A stretch of 64,000 nt of DNA from Echinometra lucunter (taxonomy: Eukaryota > Echinodermata > Echinoidea > Camarodonta > Echinometridae): positions 41,436,178 to 41,500,177 of the forward strand of contig CM057153.1 in the NCBI GenBank assembly GCA_029962745.1, given 5' to 3'. This document shows positions 11,697-22,242 of the stretch, one piece after another. The position numbers and the translations under genes were made by a program. The notes under the pieces were generated by a model. It worked only from the letters and a program-made list of their open reading frames with translations, was not told the DNA's origin and did not search any database. Positions within the stretch are counted from its first letter, which is position 1, and every line of letters begins with the position of its first letter.

Positions 11697-13021
11697 GGCA
11701 TGCATAGGCCTATATCAACGTGAAGCATTTTCAAATTAGGCAACTTGCTATGTGATCCATCCTGCTTTTTTTTTCAATTTTGCGAGCGAGCGAAGCGAGC
11801 GAGCAAAAAATAACAAATTTCTTGTTATGAGAGAAGGGTTTAGTCATCATATAGGCATAAATGATACTTAATGTTACCTCGCTGCCAAATATGAACTCTA
11901 CTTTGTCACATCGTTGGTCCATTGTTGCTGCCCCCCAAACCACTCTGTTTTTTAATATTACGAGCGAGCAAAGCGAGCGAGGAAGCACACACTGTTTTTC
12001 ATGGTAGATGTAGTAAACCCTTCGGCAAATTACGCTGTGAGCCAACGAAACATCTACATTATCTATTCGGTCTCATCTCACCGAATTCGTTTGCTTTTCA
12101 AAACCATTAATATGAAAGGAGCGAGCGGAGCGAGCGAGGAAAAATATACCCTTTTCCATAATGACAGAAGTGTTATTTCGTCATCATAATAATGTGATAA
12201 AAATGTGATATGCGCTATACAAGAACGGAATATTATTATCATCATTATCATCAGAATACACTATAAACCTGTCATGCCTGTATGATATCTAAATAATACA
12301 TCCGATCACCTGTGTGCCGAATATGACACTGTTTTCTGTTTCTGTTTCTACCATAGCGAGCCAAAACAATGACCGATCCCGGCAAAATTATATGGATTCG
12401 TCCCAAAATCTTTGTCAACCACCTTTCTGCCCAAATATAATGATATTTTGGAATCTTGCTGCTATAATAAGCTACTTGCTGCCCGAAATCATCTTGTACC
12501 TAGCTTTTACCAGCGAGAGTAGCGAGCGAGTTAACGAAAAATATGGGGGGTTTTGCGGTTTTTTTTTCTTTTAATCCAGGCCGTTGTCTCCTGAAAGTTT
12601 ATATATGTTTAGGTCAACTGGCCGCTCGATTTCTAGGAGTGATATCTTGTTTGGTTATATTACTTCCTGTAAGTAGAAGAATAGTGATAGAAACACAAGA
12701 TGCAAACCGATTTCCTTTCATAAGAATAGTAATTATCATCGGCATTGGTTAAGATAAATGCCAGCGAGCGAAGCGAGCGAGCGCTTCCCAGTTTCCCATT
12801 TTCTTTCTTTTTTATTATTTTACGCTTTCATTTCACTTCCTTTCTTCCTTTTCCTTTCCTTTCTCTTTCTTTTTTCTCTTTCCTTTTTTCTTTTTTTTTT
12901 TTTGTTGGGAAATTATTTGGGGGGGGGGGGGCAAAATGATATCTTTGCCCCCCCGAAATTTTCTTTGGGGGGGGGGCAACTGCCCCCCCCCCCCCCTGCC
13001 CCCCCAGGATCGACGCCTCTG
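11487..13021. mobile_element. Non-autonomous hAT-like element, 1535 bp, inserted in the Penelope ORF
   Basis: The terminal inverted repeats are CAGAGGCGTCGATCC and GGATCGACGCCTCTG. An exact 8-bp target duplication, TCCGTGAT, lies at 11479-11486 and 13022-13029. The CAG-start termini plus an 8-bp duplication are hAT hallmarks. No transposase is visible. Subterminal regions are G/C homopolymers (11512-11526; 12918-13015). Inside are CA/TA microsatellites (11560-11697) and five degenerate blocks carrying GAGCGAGCGAAGCGAGCGAG-type sequence (about 11782, 11957, 12120, 12508, 12760), each preceded by ATATGAC or CCAAAACCA-type sequence. It splits the PLE frame after LPEDPTEQFITD. Confidence 0.9.
11560..11697. 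repeat. CA/TA microsatellite cluster
   Basis: Alternating (CA)n and (TA)n runs inside the hAT-like element; overlapping His/Thr/Tyr/Ile frames are compositional. Confidence 0.9.
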
Positions 13022-14166
13022 TCCGTGATGAATTGTTCTGTAGGATCCTCCGGCAGGGGCTTGTAGAATCTTTCATCAGAAAGTTGGCGTTGGGCTTCAG
13101 CGATGTAGTTGTCCTTGTCCTGGACGGTAACCGCTCCTCCCTTGTCGGCTGGCTTGATGACTATGTCGTCGTTGTTTTGTAGGGATTTGATGGCTCGGCG
13201 TTCACCTGTGCTCAAGTTGTCAGCTGCACATTCTTTATCTGTCGAGCGAAGAAAAGTGTCGAGGTGCTTGTTGACACTGTTGATGAAGGCGTCGATGAAC
13301 TGGTTACGATTGTCTGGTGGTGTCCAATCTCTCCCTTCCTTTCGCTTGGATGTAGATTTATGAGGCGCCGCTTTTTCACTCGACCTAGGTGGATCTCGTA
13401 AGTTTTTGTCATCGAAGTATTCACGGAGTCTCACGCGACGTTCGAAGTTCCGCACTTGTTGGCAGAGTTGGAGTTTGTCAAGCTTCGTGGTGGGGCAAAA
13501 AGACAAACCGCGGTCGAGAACTTTCGTTTCTGCATCTTCAAGCTGATAGTGGGATAAGTTCACAAGTACGCTGTGACCTTTAGGTGCATTATTGCCCTCT
13601 GATTCCGTTAACTTTTGTTGGTTGGCTTTGAGGATAGGCGAAGAAGAAATTAGCCGATCGAGTTTCTGTTTTTTCACCTTCATTCTCTCAAACAGTGCCT
13701 GCTTGTATATCTTGTCCAGGTACTGAAATGTCGAATTCACGTTGTCCAGGGAGTAGTTATGTTGTTCTAACGTTACTCGTAATGATTGGGCAGCGGCGTC
13801 GATATCATCACCTAGTTTCCTTTGTCGGCATAAGCATCTGGTAGAGCGTCATTTTCTCAGCAGTTCCGAGGTGCGACGGCATATTTGGCGAGATTGTCGT
13901 GAATTGGTAGTTGATCCAAGAGGGTTTTTCAAGACAAATCCTTTAGGTACCAGATCCAGCTTTTTACAACGCGATAAGAAATATAAGTCTGATCTTGTTT
14001 GCGCTAGTTTGTCATTAATCCGTTCTAGTGCACGTCTTTCGTGGAGAACTGTGGCGTCCAGTAAAATGTTCATATTGAGAATAATTCCCACGTGTTGGAT
14101 GATTAATAATGTAGACAGTAATAACTTCAAAAAGAGTCGAAGATACGCCATGTGTAAATCCAACAT

Positions 14167-14985
14167 TAGCTTTTATTGTTCAGAATTTTTCGGCCCGCCT
14201 CGGGCCTTCCTCAGTGTTAACAGTTTAATGACAAGATAAATGCAAACAAAATTTTCCTTACAGTAGCTCCTTAGCAACGCTCTGCGCGGACTGCGTACAG
14301 AGCGTTGCCAAGGAACCAGATCTTATATAAGCGTTCAATTTAAGAGAAGAAATAATGATATACCAAAAGTGTAATCAATGATACGAAGCACCAATGTATT
14401 TCAGTATAATCGGAGTTTGAAAAAAAATATATATATTATCAATTTAACTGAATGAATAGAAAAATAAATTAATACAAAAAAAATACAATATCAGACTCCC
14501 AAATTCTAGGCGAAGAGTGTAAAAGTAAATGATTAAAAAGAAAGAACTTTTGAGAGAGAAAGAGAGAGAGAGAGAGAGAGATAGAGAGAGAGGGGAGAGA
14601 GAAGAAGAAGAAGAGGAGGAGGAGGAAGAAAAAGAAGAAGAAGAAGAAGAAGAAGAAGAAGAAGAAAAACATGAAAAATAAATACTCCAAATTGTAGATA
14701 GCTCAGCCAGACAAATAGTAAAAAAGAGCCTATAAGTCTGTATCAATATAAAAATGAGACCATTTACTTGAAAAGAAACCTCACGTGATATAGGAAGAGG
14801 TGAAAAGAAAGAACTACAGTGCCCTGAAAGGAGGAATGAATACAATGGTGATTCTACACTAAGTACAAAGAAGCAATGGAGAAGATGAACAAGATTTCAT
14901 CTCTTGTAAAAAGTGAAATTGCTCAGCCATCCTAGGTCCTTGTTAAGTCCAGTCTCGAAAGACCTGGTGTTGATGATGAATTTTA
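14167..14985 (-). repeat. Penelope pLTR / 3' UTR, left inverted arm
   Basis: On the minus strand this begins within the 3' end of the PLE ORF (KFIINTRSFETGL near 14980), runs through the 3' UTR, a GA/GAA-rich tract (14552-14667) and a block with a roughly 20-bp imperfect hairpin (14268-14320), then leads straight into the N-terminal PLE frame at 14166. It is the reverse complement of 16354-17215. Having the element's 3' end placed in front of its own ORF is the pLTR arrangement known for Penelope elements. GA-tract ORFs are compositional only. Confidence 0.8.
14188..14214 (-). ncRNA. Degenerate hammerhead-like core, minus-strand copy
   Basis: This is the reverse-complement counterpart of 17107-17133: CTGAGGA at 14214-14208, the same GGCCC/GGGCC stem, and GAAA at 14191-14188. 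It has one extra A after GAAA compared with the other copy. The stem-I partner and cleavage dinucleotide are not convincing. Confidence 0.33.
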
Positions 14986-16440
14986 TTTACAGACTTTCTT
15001 AATAAGATCAAGTCCATTAATGACAAGCCGCCTGAGTCATTCACTCTAGTCACTATGGATGTAACGTCCCTCTACACTAACATAGGTCATGCTGATGGCA
15101 TTAAAGCTATGTCAGATTTCCTTGCTAAGCGAGACGTAGAAATATCGTTGGTATCTGATATCGCTCAGTTAACAGAGTTCATACTCAAACACGATTTCTT
15201 CACGTTTGATGATAAGTTCTACCTCCAAACTAATGGTACTGCGATGGGCACCAAAATGGCCCCCTCATATGCCAATATTTTCATGTGTGAGCTAGAAGAA
15301 AGATTTCTTTCTGAATGTGAGAAGAAGCCTCTATTGTATCTTCGATACATTGACGACATCTGATCTGGACAGACTCCGATGAGTCGCTAGTGAAGTTTGT
15401 AGATGAGTTCGGAAAAGTGAACGAAAACATCAAGTTCACAATGTCTAAATCAAAGTCAGAAATCGACTTTTTTGATGTTAAACTCAAGGTTTCTGACGGA
15501 AACAAGATTGCTACGAGCGTGTATCACAAACCCACCGACAAACACACCTACCTGCGCCATGAAAGTTTCCATCCTAGACACTGCAAAAAAGCGGTCGTCT
15601 ATAGTCAGTTTCTTAGATATAGGAGAATTATCTCCGAGAATGAAGAGTTCGACAAACAAGCGACCACTCTAGGAGGCTTCTTCTTACAAAGAGGTTATCC
15701 AATACGTATGGTTAACAGCTGTCTAGAAAAAGCAAAATCAAAAAATCGTGATGAGCTACTCAAAAACAAAGCCGAAAATGCTCAGTCATCTGACAGGATA
15801 CCTCTAGTTACCACATACCATCCCTCTACCAGGGCGTTGATTAAGGAAATCAATAAGGAGTGGAAACATCTTTCTCTCGACAAATCTTTGCCTACCACAT
15901 TCTCAAAACATCCCATCAATGCGCAGAAGCAACCTAGAAACCTGCGAAACTTGCTTGTGAAAAGTTCAGTCTCAACATGCTCAAAGAAACCTAAACGGAA
16001 GGGCAACCGCCCGTGTGGTAAGAGCCGGTGCCAAATTTGCACCCACATGCTCACGTCTGAAGAAATCAAACTAACTAACGACTTCTCTGTCTTTCCCCCC
16101 TTTGCGACAGTGCGACAGTGAGAACGTGGTCTACTGTATCTCATGTTCTAAATGCCCCCAAGCCACGTATATCGGCGAAACAGGAACCAAATTCAGACTA
16201 CGTTTCAATAATCACAGAACTTCGATCAAACACAAATATTCACTACCTGTTGCTGAACACTTCAGCTCCAGCAACCATTCACTTGATGATCTAAAATTTT
16301 GCATAATTGGTACTCAGTTCAAAGACAGAGAAGCCAGGAAATTGGCAGAAATGAAATTCATCATCAACACCAGGTCTTTCGAGACTGGACTTAACAAGGA
16401 CCTAGGATGGCTGAGCAATTTCACTTTTTACAAGAGATGA
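14986..16440 (+). pseudogene. Penelope-like element: RT palm plus GIY-YIG endonuclease, 5'-truncated
   Basis: The copy starts abruptly in the RT at about 14990. Visible motifs are MDVTSLYTNIGHADGIKAM (15055), NGTAMGTKMAPSYANIF (15233) and the catalytic YLRYIDDI (15337). A frameshift at about 15361 is followed by the thumb region in 15390-16121, including MSKSKSEIDFFDVKLKV, YHKPTDKHTYLRH and a Cys cluster CGKSRCQIC near 16015. A second frameshift near 16105 coincides with an 8-bp tandem duplication (TGCGACAG). The last part, 16102-16440, encodes the GIY-YIG nuclease: NVVYCISCSKC, TYIGETGTKFRLRFNNHR and DREARKLAEMKFI. RT plus GIY-YIG is diagnostic of Penelope elements. The copy is inactive because of truncation and frameshifts. 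Confidence 0.93.
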
Positions 16441-17215
16441 AATCTTGTTCATCTTCTCCAGTGCTTCTTTGTACTTAGTGTAGAATCACCATTGTATTCA
16501 TTCCTCCTTTCAGGGCACTGTAGTTCTTTCTTTTCACCTCTTCCTATATCACGTGAGGTTTCTTTTCAAGTAAATGGTCTCATTTTTATCTTGATACAGA
16601 CTTATAGGCTCTTTTTTACTATTTGTCTGGCTGAGCTATCTACAATTTGGAGTATTTATTTTTCATGTTTTTCTTCTTCTTGTTCTTCTTCTTCTTCTTC
16701 TTCCTCCTCCTCTTCTTCTTCTTCTCTCCCCCCCCCCCCTCTCTCTCTCTCTATCTCTCTCAAAAGTTCTTTCTTTTTAATCATTTACTTTTACACTCTT
16801 CGCCTAGAATTTGGGAGTCTGATATTGTATTTTTTTTTGTTTTTTGTATTTATTTATTTTTCTATTCATTCAGTTAAATTGATAATATATATATATTTTT
16901 TCAAACTCCGATTATACTGAAATACATTGGTGTTTCGTATCATTGATTACACTTTTGGTATATTATTATTTCTTCTCTTAAATTGAACGCTTATATAAGA
17001 TCTGGTTCCTTGGCAACGCTCTGTACGCAGTCCGCGCAGAGCATTGCTAAGGAGCTACTGTAAGGAAAACTTTGTTTGCATTTATCTTGTCATTAAACTG
17101 TTAACACTGAGGAAGGCCCGAGGCGGGCCGAAAATTCTGAACAATAAAAGCTAATGTTGGATTTACACATGGCGTATCTTCGACTCTTTTTGAAGTTATT
17201 ACTGTCTACATTATA
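16441..17215 (+). repeat. Penelope 3' UTR / pLTR, right inverted arm
   Basis: This mirrors 14985-14110 on the other strand: a CTT/TCC-rich tract (16672-16762), a TA run, an imperfect hairpin block (about 16998-17058) and a conserved CTGAGGA...GAAA motif (17107-17133). Homology to the left arm stops near 17215, immediately before the (TA)n of the minus-strand L1. Ser-rich and Phe-rich ORFs here are compositional. Confidence 0.8.
17107..17133 (+). ncRNA. Degenerate hammerhead-like core in the Penelope pLTR
   Basis: CTGAGGA at 17107-17113 is followed by a GGCCC...GGGCC stem and GAAA at 17130-17133, the order of a hammerhead ribozyme core (CUGANGA, stem II, GAAA). Downstream, ATT and AAT could form a short stem III, but the expected U-H before the cleavage site is not found and stem I is poor. 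It is probably a decayed hammerhead. The inverted copy lies at 14188-14214. Confidence 0.35.
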
Positions 17216-17220
17216 ATATG

Positions 17221-17221
<1 letters not shown>

Positions 17222-17276
<55 letters not shown>
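17222..17276. repeat. (TA)n tail of the minus-strand L1
   Basis: About 26 TA units between the Penelope arm and the L1 3' UTR, at the position of the LINE tail. Confidence 0.9.
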
Positions 17277-17279
<3 letters not shown>

Positions 17280-18509
17280 TTTCCGTATTCTTTATTCGAT
17301 TCCATTCACAAATCAAATGATAAAATGTAACATACAAAATATTCCTCTTGAACATGTGTACATGAAAACATATTTCACTTGAAAATATAACCATAATAAG
17401 CCATATTCCACTTGAATATATATGAACATAGTAAACCATAATACTTTATTCGAACATAATCATAATCATAGGCCATATTCAACTTGAATATCTTATAACA
17501 CAATCTTATGATTTAAAAAAAAATATATATTTTCATTAATTCTGTCTGAAGAATGAAATCTTTTCTACAAAAAAAAAACACACACACACACACACACAAA
17601 AAAAAACACCCCCCCAAAAAAACCCTGTATACCCCTGCCCTCCCTTCACACACAGAAACACCCACAAACACGCACGCACACACACACACACACTCACACA
17701 CACACACACACACACGCTCACACACACACACACCCATCCCACACCAGTTACCAATACACCCTCATACGCACCGATACCGTCTTGATGCCTTCAAATCATT
17801 TAATGCATTGTATATTCATTCCGAGTTTGTCATAGCCTCACGGTTAAGGACTGCACATAATCATGGCTTTCATGACGATGATGAATATATATTGCTGAGA
17901 AAAAAAAAAAAAATCCTACGCTCTTATTTTAAGATATAACATTCTCCCATTTTAACAAATGTATTCCTAGCTTGTTTCTTTTTAAAGCAATTTCTTTTTC
18001 TTCGTTTCGATATTCTAATATCTTTTTGAATATTGTCTCATGAGTAAGAGTTACACCCTCCGACCTAGATCAAAAAATTAGGTATTTTAGAATAAAAATT
18101 ACCGTATTACAACATTTAATATCAAGGCCCTTCCCCTGAATCCCAACATGAATATCTTTCCACTCTGCATTTTGAAGAACTGTCATCTCAAATCTTTCTA
18201 TGACTTTTTGCCATAAAGGTTTGATGTAAACACAATCCCAAAATAAATGTTCATACGTTTCCACCCCTCTATCACAAAAGGAACACAGATTATTATCAAC
18301 AAACCCAAACCTTAAAAGGTTTTCTTTTGTATATATAGCCCCATGTAGTAATTTATACTGAAATTCCCTAATTTTTGTTAAAAGTGTTGTACTCCGTGCC
18401 CTTAAGAAGATATTCGTGATCTCTTTATTTGAAAATACAAAATCGTTGTGGTTATCTTTAATTCGTAGAGTGTATGAGTGCTGTAGATGTAATACAAACT
18501 GTTCATATA

Positions 18510-19340
18510 TTCAATTCAATTCAATTCAATTCAATAATGGTTTATTCAAAACATGCCTCGCAGCCAAAGGCTGAATAAAAACATGTGTACAATTTACAAT
18601 AGAAAAATACTTAAATACAAACATGCAATGACATAAAATTACTAGAACTTCTTATTGTAATGCAAGGAAATAAATTGTTGCAAGGAAATCAATTGTAAAT
18701 TAAATCATAATTGTATTGAACATAATAAATATTAAGTATGCAAATTATAAACACTATAATGAGGCACATTGTACATGCATGGATAAAAAGTATTAGAAAA
18801 GAGAAGATGGGGAAGGATAGAGACAGCATAGGGAGACAGACAGAAAAAGTGAGAAAGGGGAAAGGGTAATTAAACGGAGATATAAATAGAAAGTACAGAG
18901 AGAGGATTGGGCCAGAAAGATGAAGATTAAACAAAAGGTATGCATGTATGACAAGAAATTATGTACAGAGTAGACTGAGTGGGCCAAGGCGTAGAATGAG
19001 GATGACTATCCTAGCAAATAAAGAAAACTATATCAATCATATCATATCGTCGGGAGGGGGGGGGGGGGGCAACAAATTTATCTAGTTCTCGTTTAGTAAA
19101 TCTATGAAGTAGGGGATGGGAATATTTCGGAATCGGCTGGTTTTGCATTTGAATTGATTGTACTTAGGGATTTTCCTTAGCGAAATGTCTAGCCTTTTGG
19201 GAGGAGGGAGCCAAGTTCTGCAGTGTGGATTAATTGTAAGGGATTTAGCGAATTTTTTAGCAAGAATTTTCCGTCTAGAATCCAGAGTTTCAAGGTTGAT
19301 TGTTTGGCAAGCATCTTCATACGACGAGACGAGCAACATA
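18510..19340 (-). mobile_element. 5'-truncated LINE fragment (RT C-terminus) inserted in L1
   Basis: Compared with the intact L1 sequence near 9072-9078, 831 bp are inserted here. ATATA on both sides (18505-18509; 19341-19345) is the likely target duplication. On the minus strand the insert starts in a LINE coding end (SYEDACQTINLETLDSRRK, then LAKKFAKSL and LPPPKRLDISLRKIP, stop at 19082). A 3' UTR and a (TTGAA)n-type tail at 18535-18510 follow. The C-terminal pattern is typical of Jockey/CR1/RTE-like RTs. The pentanucleotide tail is shared with the LINE at 31969-33157. Confidence 0.85.
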
Positions 19341-22060
19341 ATATAACTTTCTGGATGGGACATCTTTGAGTAAAATAATATTTTCAAAAATCTTCAACGA
19401 AATATTAAAATCTTGAACATCAACAGGGTAAAAGTCATATATATTCCCTTTGTATTTCCCGCTTTTTAAAATTACATCACATATTTTCCAAATTTTAACT
19501 ATATTTTCACTACCTAATCCTAAATTATGAAAATAAGTAATTGCTCTAATTTGATCCTTTTCAAGAATTTGGTCCACTAAATATAGATTATTCTCAAATA
19601 AGTCTTTATGAAAAATCATTTTACCTCTATACAGATACTCCTTATTATTGAAAAAATTGGATTAATCTTTCCTTCTTTAAAGTTTCTAATACCCTCCATA
19701 TCTTGCCATGCCCTTAAGATTTCTAAATAAAATTGAGAGGTTTTTAGTTCCAATAATTTTGTATCGTAATTACACAAGAAGATAAATCTCCCCCCTACTG
19801 TCCTTAAGGTGTGGTCAAAAAAAAGTTTCCATCCCATACTCTTTTCACCATACAACAGCCTTTTTAACCACATTATCCTTTGAGTTTTTACAAATAATTC
19901 AAAATCTATCATTCTTAATCCACCATCCCCATAATCCTGGTAACAAATAGCCCTTTTGATTCGATCTTTTCCATTCCATATAAATTCAAAACATGTTTTA
20001 TTAATTTCTGCTATTACCCATTTTGGGGCTACCAACGACGAAGCAACATAATTCAATTTAGACAAGGCATAAGTTTTAACTAAATGTACTTTCCCCATTA
20101 CAGTTAAGTCCCTTTGTTTCCACCATCCTAGAAGTCTTTTAATTTTACTCAGTATCTCTTTGTAATTTAATTCTTCTCTAGTCTTTATATCCAATGAAAA
20201 ATATACACCTAATATTTTCATTTCGGTAACCAAATTTCCTATAGGTAACCTTCTTGACTCCCCCTTTTTCTTTCCTATCCTCATTACATTTGTTTTTTCA
20301 ATATTTACCTTAAGACCACTTAATTTGAAAAAAGCCTGGAAAATTTCCTGTATTCTTGTAATCGATCTTTCATTTCTAATAAATAAAGTCATGTCATCAA
20401 CGTATAAGATTTGCCGAACTTCTAAATTGTCAAACTGAACTCCTTTAATTGCCTCATCCTTTCTCAAAGCCTGTGCTAAAATTTCAATTGCCAACAAAAA
20501 TAAATATGGTGAAAGCGGGTCACCCTGCCTTACCCCTCGTTTGATATCAAAATATCCTGTTGAAAACCCTCCATTCATGACACAACTGCTAATCCCATTA
20601 TACATCGTTTTAACCCAAGAGCAAAAGGACTGACCGAACCCAAATAATTCAAGAACCTTAAAAAGAAAATAATGTGAAACAGAATCAAAAGCTTTTTCAA
20701 AATCAATTGCTATTAGGAAAATCTCTTCCTCACAGTACTTATTGCAGTGAAAAATCATGTCATCTATTAGACGCAAGGCATCACCAATATACCTGCCTTT
20801 TATATACCCCACTTGATCTGAATGAACAATTTCATTTAAAACTCCTTTTATTCGCTTTGCCATTATTTTAGAAAGTATCTTGTAATCTGTATTTAACAAT
20901 GTAATCGGTCTATAATTTTTAATGTACAATTGATCCTTGCCCTCTTTTTCAATTAAAGTAATTACCCCTTGTTTTTGTGATGTTGCTAGACAACCTTTTT
21001 CAAACTCTTCATTAAAAACATCAACCAATAGTCCTCCTAACTGTGGCCAAAACGTGACGTAAAATTCCACAGTGAATCCATCATTTCCAGGTGATTTGTT
21101 GAGTTTCATACTTTTTAACGATTCTAAACATTCTTCTTTAGTGATTTTTCCTTCACAAGAATTCTTACTTTCTTCACTTAGTTTGGGGATATCTTTAAGA
21201 AAGATATTTTCTCGAAAACTTTCATGCGATGATATATTTTCTGCATACAAATTTTCATAAAAGGCTTTAATTATTTGCTGTATTTCCTTGTTATCTTTAG
21301 TTACTTCTCCTTTATCATTACACAGTTCATGTATAATTGTTTTCTTTTTATTAGACTTGAGTAACTGCTCGAAGTATTCTTGATTTTGTTCACCCTCTTC
21401 ATACCACCCTGCTCTTGACCTAACTTTCAGCCCCTCCATCGATACTTTATATAGTTTCTTCAACTGACCCTTTTTATCATCTATGTCTTTAATTATGTCA
21501 TCTTTATTTAACGAGGAATTGAGTTCTTTTTCAAGTGAGTTTATTTCATATTCCAATTGTTCTATACTTAATCTTCTTTTCTTTGATTTTTTCTTTGAAA
21601 AAGTAATTGCAAAATTTCTCATTTTCATCTTCAAAAAGTCCCAAAAAGAAGATTTAGTATCAATTTCAGCTAACCACTTCTTTTCTATGCTTTTAATTTC
21701 CTCACACATTCCCTGTACAAACTCTTTGTCTAAACATAAGCTGTTGTTAAATTTCCAGTATGATTTCCCTGCCCTTCCATAACCTTGAATAAGTTTCAAC
21801 TCGAAACTGATCCCAGAGTGATCAGGGGCAACTGATGTCAAAATTTCGCATGTAAGTATTTTATTTTCCAAACCCGCTGATATAAACCAATAATCTAGCC
21901 GACTTTGAACTAATGGTGTAATTTGCCTAAAGGTGAATTGTTTTAACGTTGGGTTCCGCTTTCTCCATATATCAATTAAATCGGTTTTCCTTAAGAACAT
22001 CTCTAATTGGTTTGTAAAATTCGTTCTTAAATTCGAACTAGGCCCCATGTAATCTAAGTT

Positions 22061-22242
22061 CGATGTCCGTGATGAGGCAGAGCATAAAATAAATAATAAG
22101 TTCGAGTTACACAGTTGACGTGTGGTTCATCAGTACTTTATTGTATCGCTACTCAGAGTTTCACGCACCATGAGATGCGATCTTCAGGCAACTAATAAAG
22201 TGGCAATATTGCCACTTTATTAGTTGCCTGAAGATCGCATAT
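22061..22242 (-). mobile_element. Penelope-type pLTR remnant with inverted end
   Basis: This short segment between the truncated L1 and hAT-like sequence carries the hammerhead described below. After it, on the minus strand, come AATAAAGTACTGATGAACC and an AT-rich stretch. Positions 22175-22207 and 22208-22240 form a perfect 33-bp inverted repeat without a spacer, so the remnant turns back on itself before an (AT)n run. The family assignment rests on the hammerhead, since small-stem-III type I hammerheads are characteristic of Penelope pLTRs. Confidence 0.5.
22141..22192 (-). ncRNA. Type I hammerhead ribozyme (Penelope-type)
   Basis: On the minus strand: stem I 5' strand GTTGC (22192-22188), core CTGAAGA (22187-22181), stem II CGCATC/GGTGCG closed by a TCAT loop, and core GAAA (22162-22159). 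Stem III pairs ACT with AGT around a CTG loop. The cleavage dinucleotide TA follows (22151-22150), then the stem I 3' strand GCGA pairing with TTGC. All invariant core bases are present. The tiny stem III is typical of hammerheads described in Penelope-like retroelements. Predicted cleavage is between 22150 and 22149 on the minus strand. Self-cleavage is inferred from the fold and has not been shown. Confidence 0.82.

Larger units (their letters stand above)
11042..14166 (-). pseudogene. Penelope-like element, N-terminal and RT part, split by a hAT-like insertion
   Basis: Read on the minus strand, the N-terminal part runs from 14166 (HERRALERINDKLAQTRSD) through 13740-13030 (KYDRLI-like basic stretch, then DIVIKPADKGGAVTVQ near 13160, a conserved PLE signature before the RT fingers). 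The frame is then interrupted at 13021 by a 1535-bp insertion and resumes at 11486. LLPKIHK is encoded near 11390 and GRPIISNCGSLTELMS near 11240. DVTSLYT lies near 11080, just before the N gap. Frameshifts are present; for example, a 2-bp TA insertion after DVTSLYT compared with the + copy. Penelope elements encode an RT related to telomerase, plus a GIY-YIG nuclease. The catalytic YIDD region of this copy falls in the gap. Confidence 0.85.
17222..22060 (-). pseudogene. Second L1/Tx1-type LINE, 5'-truncated, split by another LINE
   Basis: Minus-strand copy of the L1 at 5887-10340. The 5' end is lost: homology begins at 22060, within the endonuclease domain. An uninterrupted 810-codon frame (22048-19616) covers the rest of the endonuclease (QSRLDYWFIS, APDHSGISFE), the RT and part of the C-terminal region. 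The catalytic box is ILYVDDMTLF where the other copy has YADD; both keep the two Asp. The frame shifts at a T-run near 19645, continues to 19346, is cut by an 831-bp insertion (18510-19340), and resumes to about 17940. The zinc-knuckle segment near 18265 is intact, then one more frameshift follows. The 3' UTR (17938-17280) ends in (TA)n abutting the Penelope arm. Confidence 0.92.

Noticed and set aside
14444..14845. Ser-rich and Phe-rich frames in the Penelope 3' UTR (also 16492-16920)
   Set aside because: They come from GA/GAA or CTT tracts and occur as inverted copies of the same non-coding sequence.
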